Assembly: GCF_048544455.1 (NCBI RefSeq)
Contig: NC_133536.1
Span: forward strand, 171,078,325-171,142,324
Direction of reading: 5' to 3'
Origin: Silene latifolia
Lineage: Eukaryota; Streptophyta; Magnoliopsida; Caryophyllales; Caryophyllaceae
DNA: 64,000 nt
Positions 10,435 to 23,547 of this stretch are shown here, piece after piece (positions within the stretch are counted from its first letter, which is position 1; each line of letters opens with the position of its first letter). The notes under the pieces were generated by a model. It had not been told where the DNA came from. It worked only from the letters and a program-made list of their open reading frames with translations, and did no database searches. Made by a program: the position numbers and the translations under genes.

Positions 10435-11255
10435 TCATGGCCTCCTCTGCCTCCCATGTAGCTTCCTCAGTCTCGTGGTTAGACCAAAGGATCTTAAGAA
10501 AACTGTCTCACCACTCCTAGTCTTCCTAACCTTCCGGTCAAGAATCTGCTTAGGTACCTCAAGATATGATAAAGACTCATCTAGCTCTAAGCTCTCTGCC
10601 TCTAACACATGTGATGGGTCACTCACATACTTCCGCAGCTGAGATACATGAAATACATTATGCACTCTCTCTAACGCAGCTGGTAAAGCCAGACGATATG
10701 CAACCTCTCCAACCCGCTCTAAGATCTCATAAGGTCCGATGAACTTCTGACTCAGCTTGCCCTTCTTCCCAAATCTCATAACCCCACGCATAGTAGACAC
10801 TTTCAGAAGAACCTTATCCCCAACCTGAAACTCGATATCCCGGCGATGTAGATCTGCATAACTCTTTTGCCTATCCTGAGCTGCTCTCATCCATTCCCTG
10901 ATCATCTTAATCTGTTCAACCATCTCATGTACCATCTCTGGTCCTAGAACTACTGCCTCAGCACTGTCGTCCCAACAAATCGGACTCCTACATCTCCTCC
11001 CATACAAAGCCTCAAACGGTGCCATGCCAATACTAGTGTGATAGCTGTTGTTGTAAGAAAACTCTATCAAATCCAACCTCTATTCCCAGCTACCACCAAA
11101 GTCCATCACACAAGCTCGTAACATATCCTCAAGAGTTTTGATCGTTCTCTCAGTCTGACCGTCTGTCGCAGGATGAAATGATGTACTCATCTTCAAAGTT
11201 ATTCCCAAATATTCCTGCAACTCTTTCCAAAACCTTGAGATAAACCTTGAAGAAA
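10435..11255 (-). pseudogene. Tekay/Del-like integrase, 3' part of pol
   Basis: Residues [20 protein letters not shown] belong to the end of the integrase catalytic core. The downstream block includes NNSYHTSIGMAPFEALYGRR and a GPYEILERVGEVAYRL segment, typical of the C-terminal integrase region of Ty3/gypsy elements. One in-frame TAG (11080-11082) replaces a codon between the core and the C-terminal domain; the frame is otherwise open. The N-terminal side ends at a fusion with Athila protease sequence. It is non-functional as it stands because reverse transcriptase, RNase H and most of the integrase are absent. Confidence 0.85.
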
Positions 11256-13783
11256 TAATCAAAAGCTTGTTCATTATCGTTATAAAGCTCTTCAATAGAC
11301 CTTTGCCCTTGTTGTCGATCTTGATCAATGGCATTACCAATGTAGGGATTAAAAATCCCTTCAAATTCGTCGTCCCAAAGACCACAAACTTCATTAAGTT
11401 GATCATTGAAAATCTCTTGATTTGATGGAGACAACTCTCCCAATTTCTTCTCTTGGCCAATGAGGCCATCCTCTTCTTCTTTGATTGATTTTGATGAGCT
11501 TTGCAAGCCCTCCTTGTCATGATTCACTTGCTCTTTGAATGGAGCATCTTCAATTTTCTTCTTCCATTGGAGTTCCGACTTCTTCCTCTCATCCTTTCGG
11601 CTATAATGATCAATCATGAAACACGGTTCATGCAAACGAGGAGCTCTCATAGTCTTGTCAAGATTAAAGGTTATGCTTTCATCTCCCACTTCTAGAGTGA
11701 GCTCACCATGTTTCACATCAATCACCGCACCCGCGGTGTGTAGGAAAGGTCTTCTTAGAATGATTGGAATGTTGGAATCTTCCTCCATATCAACAATGAC
11801 AAAGTCCACCGGGATGAAAAAATTCCCAATTCGCACGGGGACATCTTCCCATATCCCTAATGGTGTCTTCGTCGATCTATCGGCCATTTGGAGTGTGATG
11901 TTGGTGCATTTAATCTCTCCCATCCCCAACCTTTTACTCACCGAGTACGGCATGACACTCACACTAGCCCCTAGATCACATAAGGCTTTGTTGATCGTTG
12001 TGTCGCCAATGGTACACGGTATTGAGAAGCTTCCCGGATCCTTTAGTTTTGGAGGTGAACTCCCTTGAAGTATTGCACTACTCACCTTAGTGAAGGCGAT
12101 GGTCTCAAGTTTCCGGATTGACTTCTTCTTTGTGAGGATATCTTTCATGTATTTCGCATAGGTCGGCACGTGATTGATTAATTCCGTGAAAGGAATCGAG
12201 ACTTCCAAATTCTTCACAATTTCCATAAATTTTCCAAGTTGGTCATCAAATTTGGGCTTGGCTTGACGACTTGGAAAAGGAAGTCTAATCACAATGGGCT
12301 CCTTCTCCTTGACCTTGTCTTCATTTTTCTTTGAACTTTCTTCTTTTGATGATTCTCCATCTTTGGAGTTTTGCACAATTTCTTCCTTATCACTAGCTTC
12401 CACAACTTCATCCTCAACTTGCTTCTTCGGTGCTTCATACCTTGTACCACTTCTCAAGTGAATGTCACTAACCGTTTCATGTCTTGGAGGATTACTTTGA
12501 GGTGGTAATTGCCCCTTTTGTCTTTGTGAGCTTGAAGATGCTAGTTGAGTCAATTGGGTTTCCAACATCTTGGTGTGAGCTAGGATGTTGTTGATGGTGG
12601 TTTCCTTTGCTTGGCTATCTTTTTGCATTTGAGTGAAAAATTCTTGTTGATTCTTTTGCATTTGGAGGACCGCTTTTTGGACATCAAAACCTTGGTCATT
12701 TTGGTGATTGTATGGATTTTGATTTTGGTAGCCTTGGTTTTGATTGTAAAAGGGTCTTTGATTTTGGTTTCTCATGGGAGGTGGGGTGTATGTTGTTTGA
12801 GGGTTTTGAACATTTTGGCTTTTGTATGAGAGATTTGGATGGAATTTGGTGTTTTCATTGTAATAGTTGGAATAAGGGGTACCACTCTTGTATGCTTGGA
12901 AAGCATTCAATTGTTCATTTGTTCCCCTACATTCACTTTGGTCATGTCCCAAAGTTCCACAATTCTCACATATCCCACTTGGGATTGATGAAGATGCCGT
13001 CATGGCATTAACATGATGCTTTGGTGATTTTGAGACTTTTTCAAGTCTAGCCATAGCTTTTTCAAACTTCAAATTGATTGTGTCGATGTGAGCACTAAGT
13101 TGAGCACCCAATTGAGTAACGGAGTCCACATCATGCTTTCCTCCTCTAGTAGCTTTGCGAGGTCTACTATATTGTGAGTTATGGACCGCCATTTCCTCAA
13201 TTTTGTTCCATGTTTGATTGTCATCAACTTCGGTGAACATTCCATTTGATCCCATGTTGAGAATGTTCCTTGAATCTTCATATAAACCATTCCAAAATTG
13301 TTGTACCAAGAACCATTCACTAAGTCCATGGTGAGGACATGAGCGACAAATTCCCTTGAACCGCTCTCAAGCTTCATACAAAGATTCTTCATCCCTTTGC
13401 TTAAAACCCGTAATTTGAGCTCTTAGCATGTTAGTCTTTTCCGGTGGGTAGAATTTTTTGTAGAAAGCTAGAGCCAACTTCTTCCAAGAATCAATTCCGA
13501 GAGTGGCCTTATCAAGGCCCTTCAACCATTGTTTCGCGGTGCCAATTAGAGAAAAAGAAAATAAGACCCATCGAATTTGGTCTTGAGTTACACCGATTTG
13601 AGAAATCTCATCACAATAGTCACAAAAGGTTTCCATATGAGAATGAGGGTCTTCACTAGGCATCCCCCCAAATTGGCTCCTTTCGACTAATTGGATAAAG
13701 GCGGATTTGGCAATAAAATTTCCGGTTAGATGTTGTGGTGTGGGAGTACCATTGGGTAGGTTCTCCTCGGTGGGTACGGAGTG
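11255..13783 (-). pseudogene. Athila-type gag-protease, main segment
   Basis: This is a single reading frame on the minus strand with one TGA (13367-13369) where the protein flow suggests Trp. Gag features include a retrotransposon gag core (WLKGLDKATLGIDSWKKLAL), an Asn/Gln-rich linker and a CCHC knuckle (CENCGTLGHDQSEC). The aspartic protease motif DLGASVSVMP follows, with the IILRRPFL block. The frame continues past the protease but is cut near 11255 before any reverse transcriptase. The 5' end of gag lies on the far side of the CACTA element (23548-23766) and joins in frame across the GTG target duplication. Confidence 0.85.
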
Positions 13784-13799
13784 CACTACTACAGATACA

Positions 13800-14293
13800 G
13801 CCTATAACAACGGGTAAAAACCGTTGTAAAATCAAAAAGCGGACGTTGTTAAAGCGGCCGTTGTAGAAGGTATTTACAACGGTTTGCTTATTTAGTGAAA
13901 CCGTTGTCTAAAGTATTCACCACGGTTAAAAGCCGTTGTTGTTGGGTGTTCTCCGTTGTGGAAAGTGTTTCAAAATTTTGGAGGGAATAATATAACAACG
14001 GGTGTCGTATGTATAACCGTTGTTGTAACTTTCCCTCCAAAATTGTGAAGTCTTTTGACAACGGGTTTATGGTACATACCCGTTGTTGAAATTTTTAGTA
14101 ACAACGGTTCTTTGTTTAATACCCGTTGTTGTAATTTTACCTCCAAAATTGTGAAGACTTTTAACAACGGTTCTTTGTTTAATACCCGTTGTTGAATATT
14201 ATGCGCGGGTATTTGTGAATGTCATTCACAACGGTGTTATTTTTATTAACCGTTGTGAAAGGTATTCACAACGGTTTTTTTTAGTAACCGTTT
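13800..14293. repeat. left subterminal repeat array of the CACTA element
   Basis: More than a dozen AACAACGG[G/T]T motifs and their complements alternate, many paired as small inverted repeats. Such arrays are the binding sites of the CACTA accessory protein in En/Spm. Confidence 0.8.
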
Positions 14294-14564
14294 TTATTAC
14301 AAACTCCTAATGTTTTGAAAAAATAAATTTGTTTCATGTCATTCAAAACCTGCATATGTCAAGAAGACACCATATACCAAAGACCAAAGAAAATCACAAA
14401 CTGGGTTCATCGAACTCAATAGATTCAATTCAACCACAACAAAGAAATTTGATCATATATATATATATACTTACAAGGAGTTGAATTTACATGAACTAAT
14501 CATTCCCTAACTTCAACAAAAAATTTACTAATAAGTTGATCTAAACTATGAGTATCATGTATTT

Positions 14565-17500
14565 CTAAATATATTCTAAGACGTAGTTGCCCCACATGTC
14601 TCTTACCTCGTCTATATCTACACTTGAGTACCGCTCAATCTTGACGGTTGATTGATTGCATTCTGGAAAAAACAAAGAGAAGACATTATGGTATATATAG
14701 CAGCAAGCAAGACAACATTAGCAACATCATGGTATATATAGCAGCAAGCAAGACAACATTAGCTCTAATTTAAAAAAAAAAGTAATAAACACATGTTTAA
14801 ATTATTACTAACCTTGTCTGGAATAACGAGATATCTTCGCCTAATAATCTCCAACATGAACCGACAAGCGTAGTATCCACATTGTATGCTATCTGGCTGG
14901 CGAGGGGCCTATTATTACATAAAAAAAACAGACGAGAGAAGGCTCACATCAGAATCTTGAACTTTAGGTATTGTATTAGTATTAAACACAGATTTTGCAC
15001 TTAATGTTATTGTATTTGAGCACGTACCCCTGTTATCGTAATAAAATTAGGGCCAACATCAGAATCTTCCGTGGGTTGATCCTGCTCGTTTGCTCTTTCT
15101 TCTTAAAGGCCCTTTTTTTAAAAAATAAAAAAGGAGGCAGAAACTAATTTTTTTAGGGGCAAAAATATGAAAGAGCTTTTTTCAATAAATAAAAAATGAA
15201 AATGTTATTATAAATAAATCAGTATTATAAACTTACATATTAATCAAGTGCTTAAAAGTCTCGCTTGGTTGATGATGTAAAGAGTCCAACCAGAAAACTT
15301 TATTCCTTGTCGGCATGATTGCTGCTAGCACCCAATGAGTCCTACATCAAGAGACATCATCATTATTAACAAGTACATATATTAGGTATGAAAATGCAAT
15401 TGTAGGGGGAAACGTAATATTAATTTGTTTATTACCCTTTTTCATTATAAGCGCCAAAAATCAGCTTCTTGGTTTTCGCCAATTGCTGAGCAATATAATC
15501 TACCCGTTGTTCGAACGAGAAATCCGGAATAAATAAAGATAAAACATAGGGGCACAGGAATCCGTATAGATCAGATGGAATATTCTTCTCGGGGATCACT
15601 CTCAATTTCAATATCCTACATTATTACGGTATTAATTCCGGTATTTAAAACACTATCTAGTAGTCAGAATATTAGACTATGAAATTATTTATTAAGAAAC
15701 TTACTTCATCCAAACAAATATGTGTGATATATCAATCTGGTCTAGGCCAGCCCATACGGCTAGCAGATCCCATGATATAAGCGCTTGGCGCTCAGCCCCT
15801 AGAATATCCTCCTCGAGCAGAATAACTATCACTTGCTCGGTGGCTATGCGATGGCCAGCCTCCTCATGCAGTCTTATCATCGTCACCGTTCTTACTTTTT
15901 GCATGTAATCCTTCCCTTTATATTGTGTGGAGTTTAAAGTCCTAACTTTCCGGTCCGGGAAAGAATGAGTCTTTGAATTTGTGCTACTACCACCAGCCTA
16001 CACATGTAGTAGATAATTAAAATAATAAAAAATCCAAAGGTAACATATCCTAGTTGGAGTAATAAAAATAAAAGCGTACTTAATTAAATACCTCGTCAAC
16101 CTGCTCTTTCAATGATGAGGTAGTAGTAGCAGGTAAGACTGGGGACTTAGGCTTATCAGTCTTTTTTGTCCTCTACACAAAATTACCATGCTTTTTATAA
16201 ATACAGACAAAATATAAATAAAGGGAGCGAGGTTAATTTTTAAAAAAATGGAGAAGTTAATTAAATACCTCATCAAGTTGTTGTGAAGTCGAGGTCGTTG
16301 GCATGTCTGTGGACTTAGGCTTATCCGCCAAAGCCGTCTTTTTTGTTCCCTACAAAAAAAAAATAACATATAAATTTAACATATAAAAACATTCAACAAT
16401 TAAAAAATGTAACATATATATAAAGGTATTTCTTCTAACCCCAATCGCCGCCGCTGAGGCGGCGGAGATATCTTCACCAAGTAGATGTGAGTTTCAGGCC
16501 ATTGGATGAAACTTCCAAGCGCATCTCCCGTAATGGTAATGTCGTCACGAATCGGGACAGCGGTTGAAAGTTTTCATGGCCTGGAAAGACCGTAGTTATC
16601 TCTACTATTCTATGATTCGGCAAAAGTTTTTCGCCATGAACTACGCTTTCCGCCGCTGCATTTGTTTTCTACGAGACCCCGGCCAACACGCACATGTGGC
16701 TTTTCGGTTCTATTAGGGTCGAAGAAGAATAACTGGCCTCTTGTTTATGGCCTGAAGAATATACACATACATTATTATATCTTTGCAAAAACGCTTCAGC
16801 ATTCAAAAGATTTTGCAAAAACGCTTTCCGTCTCAGGCCGATTTTTGCACAAACTTCAGCATTCATATAAATTTAACTAATTAAACACTTCATGCATACC
16901 TTATCGAAAACAGGGAACCGACTTGAAGGGGATGTATCTTTGTTTTCCATCACCGCCTTCTCAAGTTGTATCTCCTTTTCAGACCCATTATTTACCTAAT
17001 AAAATTAACCAATTCAATGGCACCATGTCGGGTTATAGCATTAGAGCCGGCAAGAACACACCCCCGATCTTACCCAAAAAAAAAAGAAAAGAAAAATAAG
17101 GAAGTATTAGGTACCTGATCGGCTTTAGTTGTTACAACTTCAGAAGCATTATTAGGTACCTGATCTTTCTGAATCTCGTTGACCGATACTTCCTTCTCAT
17201 GTATTGCCAAGGTAGTAGCGGCCTCTTGACCAATCTGTTGTACCTTATTATTACCCCTTTAGAAATGACATCCTCCATCATCTTCACTTCTTCTTCGGAA
17301 AGCTTACCTCCAAAGATTCACTTTAGTAGTACGGATGCCATTAATCAAGTTACTTGCCAAGAATGTAATGTGTAAGCAATTTTTATCCCAACAATAACAT
17401 GTGAATTGAACTTAAATGAAAATAATAGAATAAATGTTACCATGTCACCTTCTCGGACTTAGTCTTCCTTTTCTTCTTTATCTCGGCGCTTTTCCCATAA

Positions 17501-18648
17501 TATTTCGTTACTCCAACCTCGTAACAGACGCCCCTCAAACGACCTGGATGTTCGGGTCGGCCGATCGCTCTAGCAAGAACGTCATTACGACCACTGGGAG
17601 TGAATTTCCCTTCTTCTACCTCTTTCAATACGTTGTCCTATAATATATTAAATAAACTTCAAATTATATTTGTGACTAAAATAATAAAGTTAGTAATGAA
17701 CTCGTCTTAAAAAAATAATGCTTACTATGTTGGCCAAAACTTCCTCATCATATTTGTCACGCGACGACCGGGATCCTTTAGGCGTGTGCCCTTGTTTATA
17801 AGTTACATGCCGATCCACCTCTTTCACTCCCTTTGCCACCTACACATTAACATGGTAACATTTATACACGTAAATGTGTATCAATGCAAGTCCAAGTGTG
17901 ATTAAAAAAATAAAGTCTCACAGGGAATAATGCATGCTACTTACGAGGTCCTCTTCTATCTTTCTCAGAATCGCCTCGAGAACCATAGAATTTCCCCTTC
18001 TTGCATGAAATGTTAGCACGATTTCTTCTGCTAACGGCCTTCAAATAATTATATAAAAGCGCAAGTAGATGAGATAATAAAAAGATTATATACAGGACTC
18101 ATTAATTAAAAAAATGATAGGTAAATCGTTAAAAGGCGAGGATATTTAACCTGAAACTTCTCAGTAGTTCTCATCTTTTTGAAAAGATCTCATTCTTCCT
18201 GCTTGATGGTGGGACACTTATTTTCCGGTGGGCTCTTACGCATCTCCCCCGTTGCCTTGTCCACATACAACCAATCCCTAGCAACGCCACACCTCCACTG
18301 CCTGTGGACATCCGCTGCCTTATGCATTAAATACTCATCATGGCTTTTATCGGGTATAATAAAGCCTTCCTTTACACGAGCCAAGTATAACTCCGCCAAT
18401 TTTGGATTCAAAGTTCTAACATCATCTAAATGGATAGGCACAAACTGTCTTGTGCAAGCACCAATCCAACTGGAGAAAAGACCCGCATTTGGACCAAAGA
18501 GGGAAACCCATCTCACTCCATGTTATTTGGAACTACTGTTAGCGGCTATAGCTGCAAGGACTTTCTTGCACTTCGTAGCACCCCTCTCACCAGGCTTATT
18601 ATCACCAGGCTCATTATTCTTTTGACTTCTTTTACGTTTTTCACCCAT
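14565..18648 (-). pseudogene. CACTA second gene: En/Spm (Ptta) transposase region with Ulp1-type cysteine protease domain
   Basis: The start (18648) gives a basic N-terminus. A block at 18516-18190 reads ELYLARVKEGFIIPDKSHDE and is typical of the plant En/Spm transposase family. Several exons follow, including about 15903-15707, 15615-15436, 15341-15237 and 14908-14813, with GT/AG borders. They encode a C48 (Ulp1) protease core: THWVLAAIMP carries the His, FWLDSLHH the Asp and SIQCGYYACRFM the Cys. A likely final exon ends at TAG 14565-14567. A frame break near 18520 separates the start from the transposase block, so the gene may be damaged. Ulp1-like domains in the second CACTA gene are known in plants; their role in transposition is unclear. 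Exons between 15.9 and 18.1 kb are not resolved. Confidence 0.75.
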
Positions 18649-19146
18649 GATAATCCTAAAACCCAAATATGAATGATATAGCTGGAAATGAACAACTTAA
18701 CAACGTACATGCAGAGTATTATGTAAAACCCTAAACCCTAATAGGAATGAAAATTTAAAACAACAAATTGAGCTTCTAAAATCCTAAACCCTGATAAGAG
18801 GAGTAAAGTAGATGATGCGGGATGATAAAGATAACAAAGAAGACGAAAAACAAACAGATGCATGAAAAAGAAACAAGATGATCGTCTTAAAACCCTAATG
18901 ACGAAACACAAAATTAAAGTGAACATACCTGTTGATGATGATGATAAAGAGAACGAGCAGGATGATAAGGGAAGGCAACGGAATCGGGCTTTAAATCGGG
19001 CGACGGCCGGCGACGAGAATGTAAAAAGCGAGGAAGAGAGAAGAATTAACACAGGATACCAACGGTTGAACTAATAATGTTGTGTGTGTTTGTGTATGGC
19101 ATGATGTATGGGTTTCTATATTAGTTTTTTATTAAGACAAACTATT
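18649..19146. other. spacer upstream of the CACTA second gene
   Basis: Presumed promoter and 5' leader of the minus-strand gene starting at 18648. No coding region is supported. It ends in the internal repeat array. Confidence 0.45.
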
Positions 19147-19385
19147 AACAACGGGTGCTCAAAGAAGAACCGTTGTTATATGTTAATAACAACGGGTCAA
19201 TAAAAGTAAACCGTTGTCAAAAGTTTATTACAATGGTTAAAATATACCCGTTGTAATATATTTTCACCAAATTTGCGCCAAAATGAAATATGTCAAAAAA
19301 ATAATTGACAACGGGTAGAGGTACTACACCCGTTGTTGAAAGTATTAACAACGGGTAATTTAAATATAACCGTTGTTATTGTTGA
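19147..19385. repeat. internal array of CACTA subterminal-type repeats
   Basis: Alternating AACAACGGGT and ACCGTTGTT motifs, as at both termini, but located between the two genes and not next to a CACTACTAC end. It is upstream of the second gene and just downstream of the transposase gene. Confidence 0.8.
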
Positions 19386-19476
19386 ACCTCTTTTTTTAAA
19401 AAAAATTATCGTAATTCCATTACAGGTCCAAACTCAGAATAATACATACTGTAATGTGCAGAAGCACCAAAGAACA

Positions 19477-22400
19477 TTATTCAAAGAATTTCAACACCAA
19501 AGATCCACATCTAATAATAAGATCAAGAAAATAAGACAACACCAAAGATGCATGCATGCATACCGTGTCCTCATGAACTATCTCGGGATCGGGGACGCTT
19601 CTTGATGTCATAGTTTCTTCGTTAACCCAAATACCTTCACCATGGTCATCACGCATATAGATGCTTTCAGTGTCCTCATGATCAGTGTCAACATCGTCGA
19701 AATAAGATACAGTGGTAGACTGATCCATTCCCTCAAAAACGACATCCTGATCATCATCACCATTATCGGATGGACTACTCCTTCTTTTCCTTATAGACAG
19801 ATACAATGTACCACTTCTTATCCATAGGATCGGTGACATAGAACACTTGTTTAGCTTGGGATGCCATTATGAAAGGATCATCCTTATTATTGCCAACCTT
19901 ACCCAGATTGACCAACGTAAATCCCATCTTATCCTTTCGGACACAATGGATGTTGTTATCAACCCAATTACATCGAAACAAAGGCATTGTGAAATCAATG
20001 TAATCTAGTACCAATATTTCTTGAATAACACCATAATAAAGGCATTTTCCCCAAATAGGCTTTTTATCTTTTGAAGTAGCAAAGTGCATTGCCTCAAATT
20101 CAAAACTCACACCACTATTTTGCATTGTGCTCACCTCATCTTGCTCGCGGGTGTAAAAAGTATATCCATTAATGGCAAAACTGTTGTAAAAGGTGACCCC
20201 GGCATTTGGACCTAAACCAAGACGTAGTAACCTAGGAGAGATGTCATCACCAGTTTGATCGATAATCGTAAGACAATATTCCTAAACCACTCTCGAAACG
20301 TCTTCGTATGCTCGTTCGCAATCCACTTCTCGGTCTTGTTTTGGTGATCGTATTTGAGCTCATCTTTGTGTTGTTGAATATAAGGTTGTACCTCATCTTC
20401 GTTGTTTAGCACATACATGTGTGCTAAATGCAACATTTCACGTGTCACAATTTTTTCAACCCGGCCCTAATACCTTTTCCGGTCATCCAAATACTATGAC
20501 GATTCTTAGGAACGCCAATCAACTCCTTCGGGGAGAGATGAGCGTAACAATATGAAAGAGCTTCGTCTAAAATAGCGCGTTCAAAGAATACAACCTTCCT
20601 GGACGATACCGATTAGATGTATAGTCCTTGTAGACTTTCATCAATCTTTCGGTATCTCAAGTACACGGGCCCAAGGTACAAAATCTCCCTAACCAAGTGA
20701 ATGGTCAGATGAATCATGATAGTGAAGAAAGAGGGTGGAAAATATATTTCCAACTCGACAAAGAGAGGTTACAACGAGGTCCTGCAATGAATCCGCATCA
20801 TCGGGATCGATGACTTTCTCGCATATGGACTGGAAGAAGAGACAGAATCTAGTTATAGCATATCTTACCTTTTCCGGTAAAATGGAACGAATAGCCACAG
20901 GTAGTAATTGTTGCATCAAAGTGTGACAATCATGTGACTTTAACCTGGTGAGTTTTAGGTCTTGCATCGACACTAGGCTTTTGATGTTCGACGAATAACC
21001 ATGTGGCACTTTAATTCCATTCAAGCATGCACGAACTCTTTTCTCTCATTCCGTGAAAGGGTAAAAGTCAAGCTGGCGGTAAAAATGTACGATTACCTCT
21101 CTTCTGTGGTGCCAACTCTAGCCTAATACCCATCATTTTCATATCTTCCCTAGTCTGCGGCGTTATCCTTTGTTTTACCAGGAACATTCGAAGGATATTG
21201 ATAATATTATCACGGACATTTTTCTCAATGTGCATGAAATCGAGGCAATGCCTCGACCTCCAGTCGTCGCCAATATGGAAGTTTATCAAAAAAATATGGA
21301 TCTTTTCTTATACCCACGAGTAGACAATTTAGAGCCGCTCTTCTTCCCATAATCTATCTCAATATGCTTTACTTTCTGATAAACTTCATGCCCACTCAAA
21401 ATTCTAGGAGGTTGACGAAGTTCTTGTCTTCCATTGAATGCTTTCTGCATCTTGCGATAACAATGGTCATGAGACAAGAACCTCCTATTTCCCATATACA
21501 CATACTTACGAGAAGACTTCAAGTATTCGGACTCGATATCCTCCCCACACAATGGACAAGCCTCTTTCCCATGAACTGTGTGCCTGAAAGGTCGCCATAA
21601 GTCGGATAGTCGCTTATTGTACACAATAACATCGCTCTCAAATTGAAAGTTTCGTTCTTATATGCATCAAATACTTCTATCCCACTATCCCACAACAATC
21701 GCAAATCATCTAGAAGAGGTTCCAAATATACATCTATATCATTTCCAGGTTGTTTAGGGCCGGAAATTAACAACGACAACATCAAATACTTTCTTTTCAT
21801 GCACACATATGGAGGTAAGTTATAAATAGCCAACACTACTGGCCAAGTACTATGTTGGCTACTCATGTTTCCGTGTGGGTTCATTCCATCGGTGGACAGC
21901 GCTAGACGTAAGTTTCTAGGTTCATTGCCGAACTCGGGATACTTAGCGTCGAACGATTTCCATTGCTTACCATCTGTCGGGTGTCTTAGCTTTCCATCAT
22001 TTATTCTTCCTGTTTCATGCCAAGTTAACATTTTTGCATCATCGGGATTCGCATAAATCCTTATGACTCTTGGTATCAATGGAAAATACCACAACACCTT
22101 AGCCGGGATCCCTTCCTTATCCTTATAACGCCACTCCAAACATTTAGGGCAATTGGTTAAGTTTTGATATAATTTCCGATACAATATGCAATCATTTGGA
22201 CATGCATGTATTTTCTCATATTTCATACCCACTCCTCTTATTAGTTTTTTCGCCTCATATGTCTTAACAGGTAGAACATTACCATCTGGAAGCAACTCCT
22301 TTATCAAGACTAAAAAACTAGTGAAACACGTGTCACTCACCCCATTTGCCCCCTTGATATTATACAACTTCACCACAGCCGACATTTTTGTGAACTTACA

Positions 22401-22854
22401 ACCAGATACGAGAGGTGCTTCGACTCACACAACTTCTCATACATGTTGTTAAGGTCATCCCAATTACTAGTGTCATCACCTACATCTTCAAAAGCAATGG
22501 ACTCATCATCATTCTCTTCATTATCTATAGACCCAACATTCAACTTCTCTACTTCCAACTCTTCCAACTCAAAAACTCGGCAAACTCGGGATCATCGCTT
22601 GGCCTTTCGTGTACCTCAACATCATCTTCTTCCGAGTTATTCTCTTCCTCTAATGATTCCCCATGAAAAATCCAAAGTGTATAGGATCGACTAAATCTCC
22701 ACTTTTCTAGGTGTATTTTAACGTCCGGAAAAGCCATATAGCTAATATTACCACATCTTTCACAAGGACATGCAATACTAGAAGAACCTTTCAAATTGTT
22801 CTAAACGAATTCATAAAATTCAGCTAAACCATCCTTGTAGGTGCGGTCACTCAT
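19477..22854 (-). pseudogene. CACTA Tnp2-type transposase (Transposase_21) with DUF4218 and DUF4216 regions
   Basis: The start at 22854 gives an N-terminus interrupted by TAG at 22801-22803. Then comes the transposase-associated zinc-binding region (CPCERCGN, 22794-22549). The catalytic block (about 22385-21290) includes LALSTDGMNPHGNMSSQHST and PPYVCMKRKYLML. The segment at 21289-21068 reads CLDFMHIEKNV, 21024-20689 matches the DUF4218 region and 20448-19775 the DUF4216 region. The C-terminus is an acidic tail ending near 19477. Several changes of frame (for example near 21520 and 19790) mark either introns or frameshifts; not all have good splice sites, so I call it a pseudogene. This protein family cuts CACTA ends. 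Confidence 0.85.
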
Positions 22855-23221
22855 ATTTGCATCAATCATCCAAGTTCAAGTCATTATTCTACATTCGTAA
22901 TAATAGGCAACTAATTCAAAAAATACAATAATAGGCAAACAAATAAACGAAATTCAGGAAAGCAATTAAGCTAAATTATCAACAAATTAGATAATAACCA
23001 AAAAATCCTATATCTAGTTATAAGCGTTGCTAAGAAACATATATATACCTGATTGATAAACACGATGAGGGAGAGAAGACGTGACAACAAAGGACGAGAT
23101 GAAGACAGAGAGACGATCGGGGAGGAATGGAGGATGATATAGTAGCAAAAGATTAGCTTGTGTTTGTGTTTGTAGCGTATAGCAGAATAAAGCAATATGT
23201 TGTTCTTAAGATTTTCATAAT
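22855..23221. other. CACTA leader upstream of the transposase
   Basis: AT-rich non-coding sequence between the right subterminal array and the transposase start; presumed promoter and 5' leader. Confidence 0.45.
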
Positions 23222-23530
23222 ATTAATAACAACGGTTATTGAGTCTACAACCGTTGTTAAAAAGTATTAAAAACGGGTTCTAATATAACCGTTGTGATTA
23301 CTTTTCACTAATTTGGCACCAAACCATTAACAACGGTTAAAATTTAACCGTTGTTATTAGTTTTTTCATTAACAACGGTTGTTTAAGTATGACCCGTTGT
23401 TAAAACCAATAACAACGGCTAACAACACATAACCGTTGTAATTAAGTTTGGTAAAATTCGCGGAATAAATTCTTCAACGTGTTTTGATGATTTTCGTGAA
23501 TAAGCGTTGTTAAAGGGCCGTTGTGGTTGC
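23222..23530. repeat. right subterminal repeat array of the CACTA element
   Basis: AACAACGGTT motifs and complements alternate, similar to the left array and to those at 42570-42890 and 44340-44590. This end lies upstream of the transposase gene and likely overlaps its promoter. Confidence 0.8.
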
Positions 23531-23547
23531 CTGTATTTGTAGTAGTG

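Larger units (their letters stand above)
13784..23547 (-). mobile_element. CACTA (En/Spm) element, 9.8 kb, target duplication GTG
   Basis: Ends are CACTACTACAGATACAG at the left and, in reverse complement, CACTACTACAAATACAG at the right. GTG flanks both sides (13781-13783 and 23548-23550), the 3 bp duplication expected of CACTA transposases. Both genes read on the minus strand: a Tnp2-type transposase (22854 to 19477) and an En/Spm plus Ulp1-protease gene (18648 to 14565). Subterminal AACAACGG-type repeats lie at both ends and, unusually, between the two genes. The transposase shows frame breaks, so this copy is probably not autonomous. Confidence 0.92.

Noticed and set aside
11501-12068. Plus-strand reading frames opposite the Athila gag-protease
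   Set aside because: Shadows of a well-supported minus-strand coding frame.
13800-14293. CRISPR-like array of AACAACGG repeats
   Set aside because: Repeats alternate in orientation and lie just inside a CACTACTAC terminus, so they are CACTA subterminal repeats.
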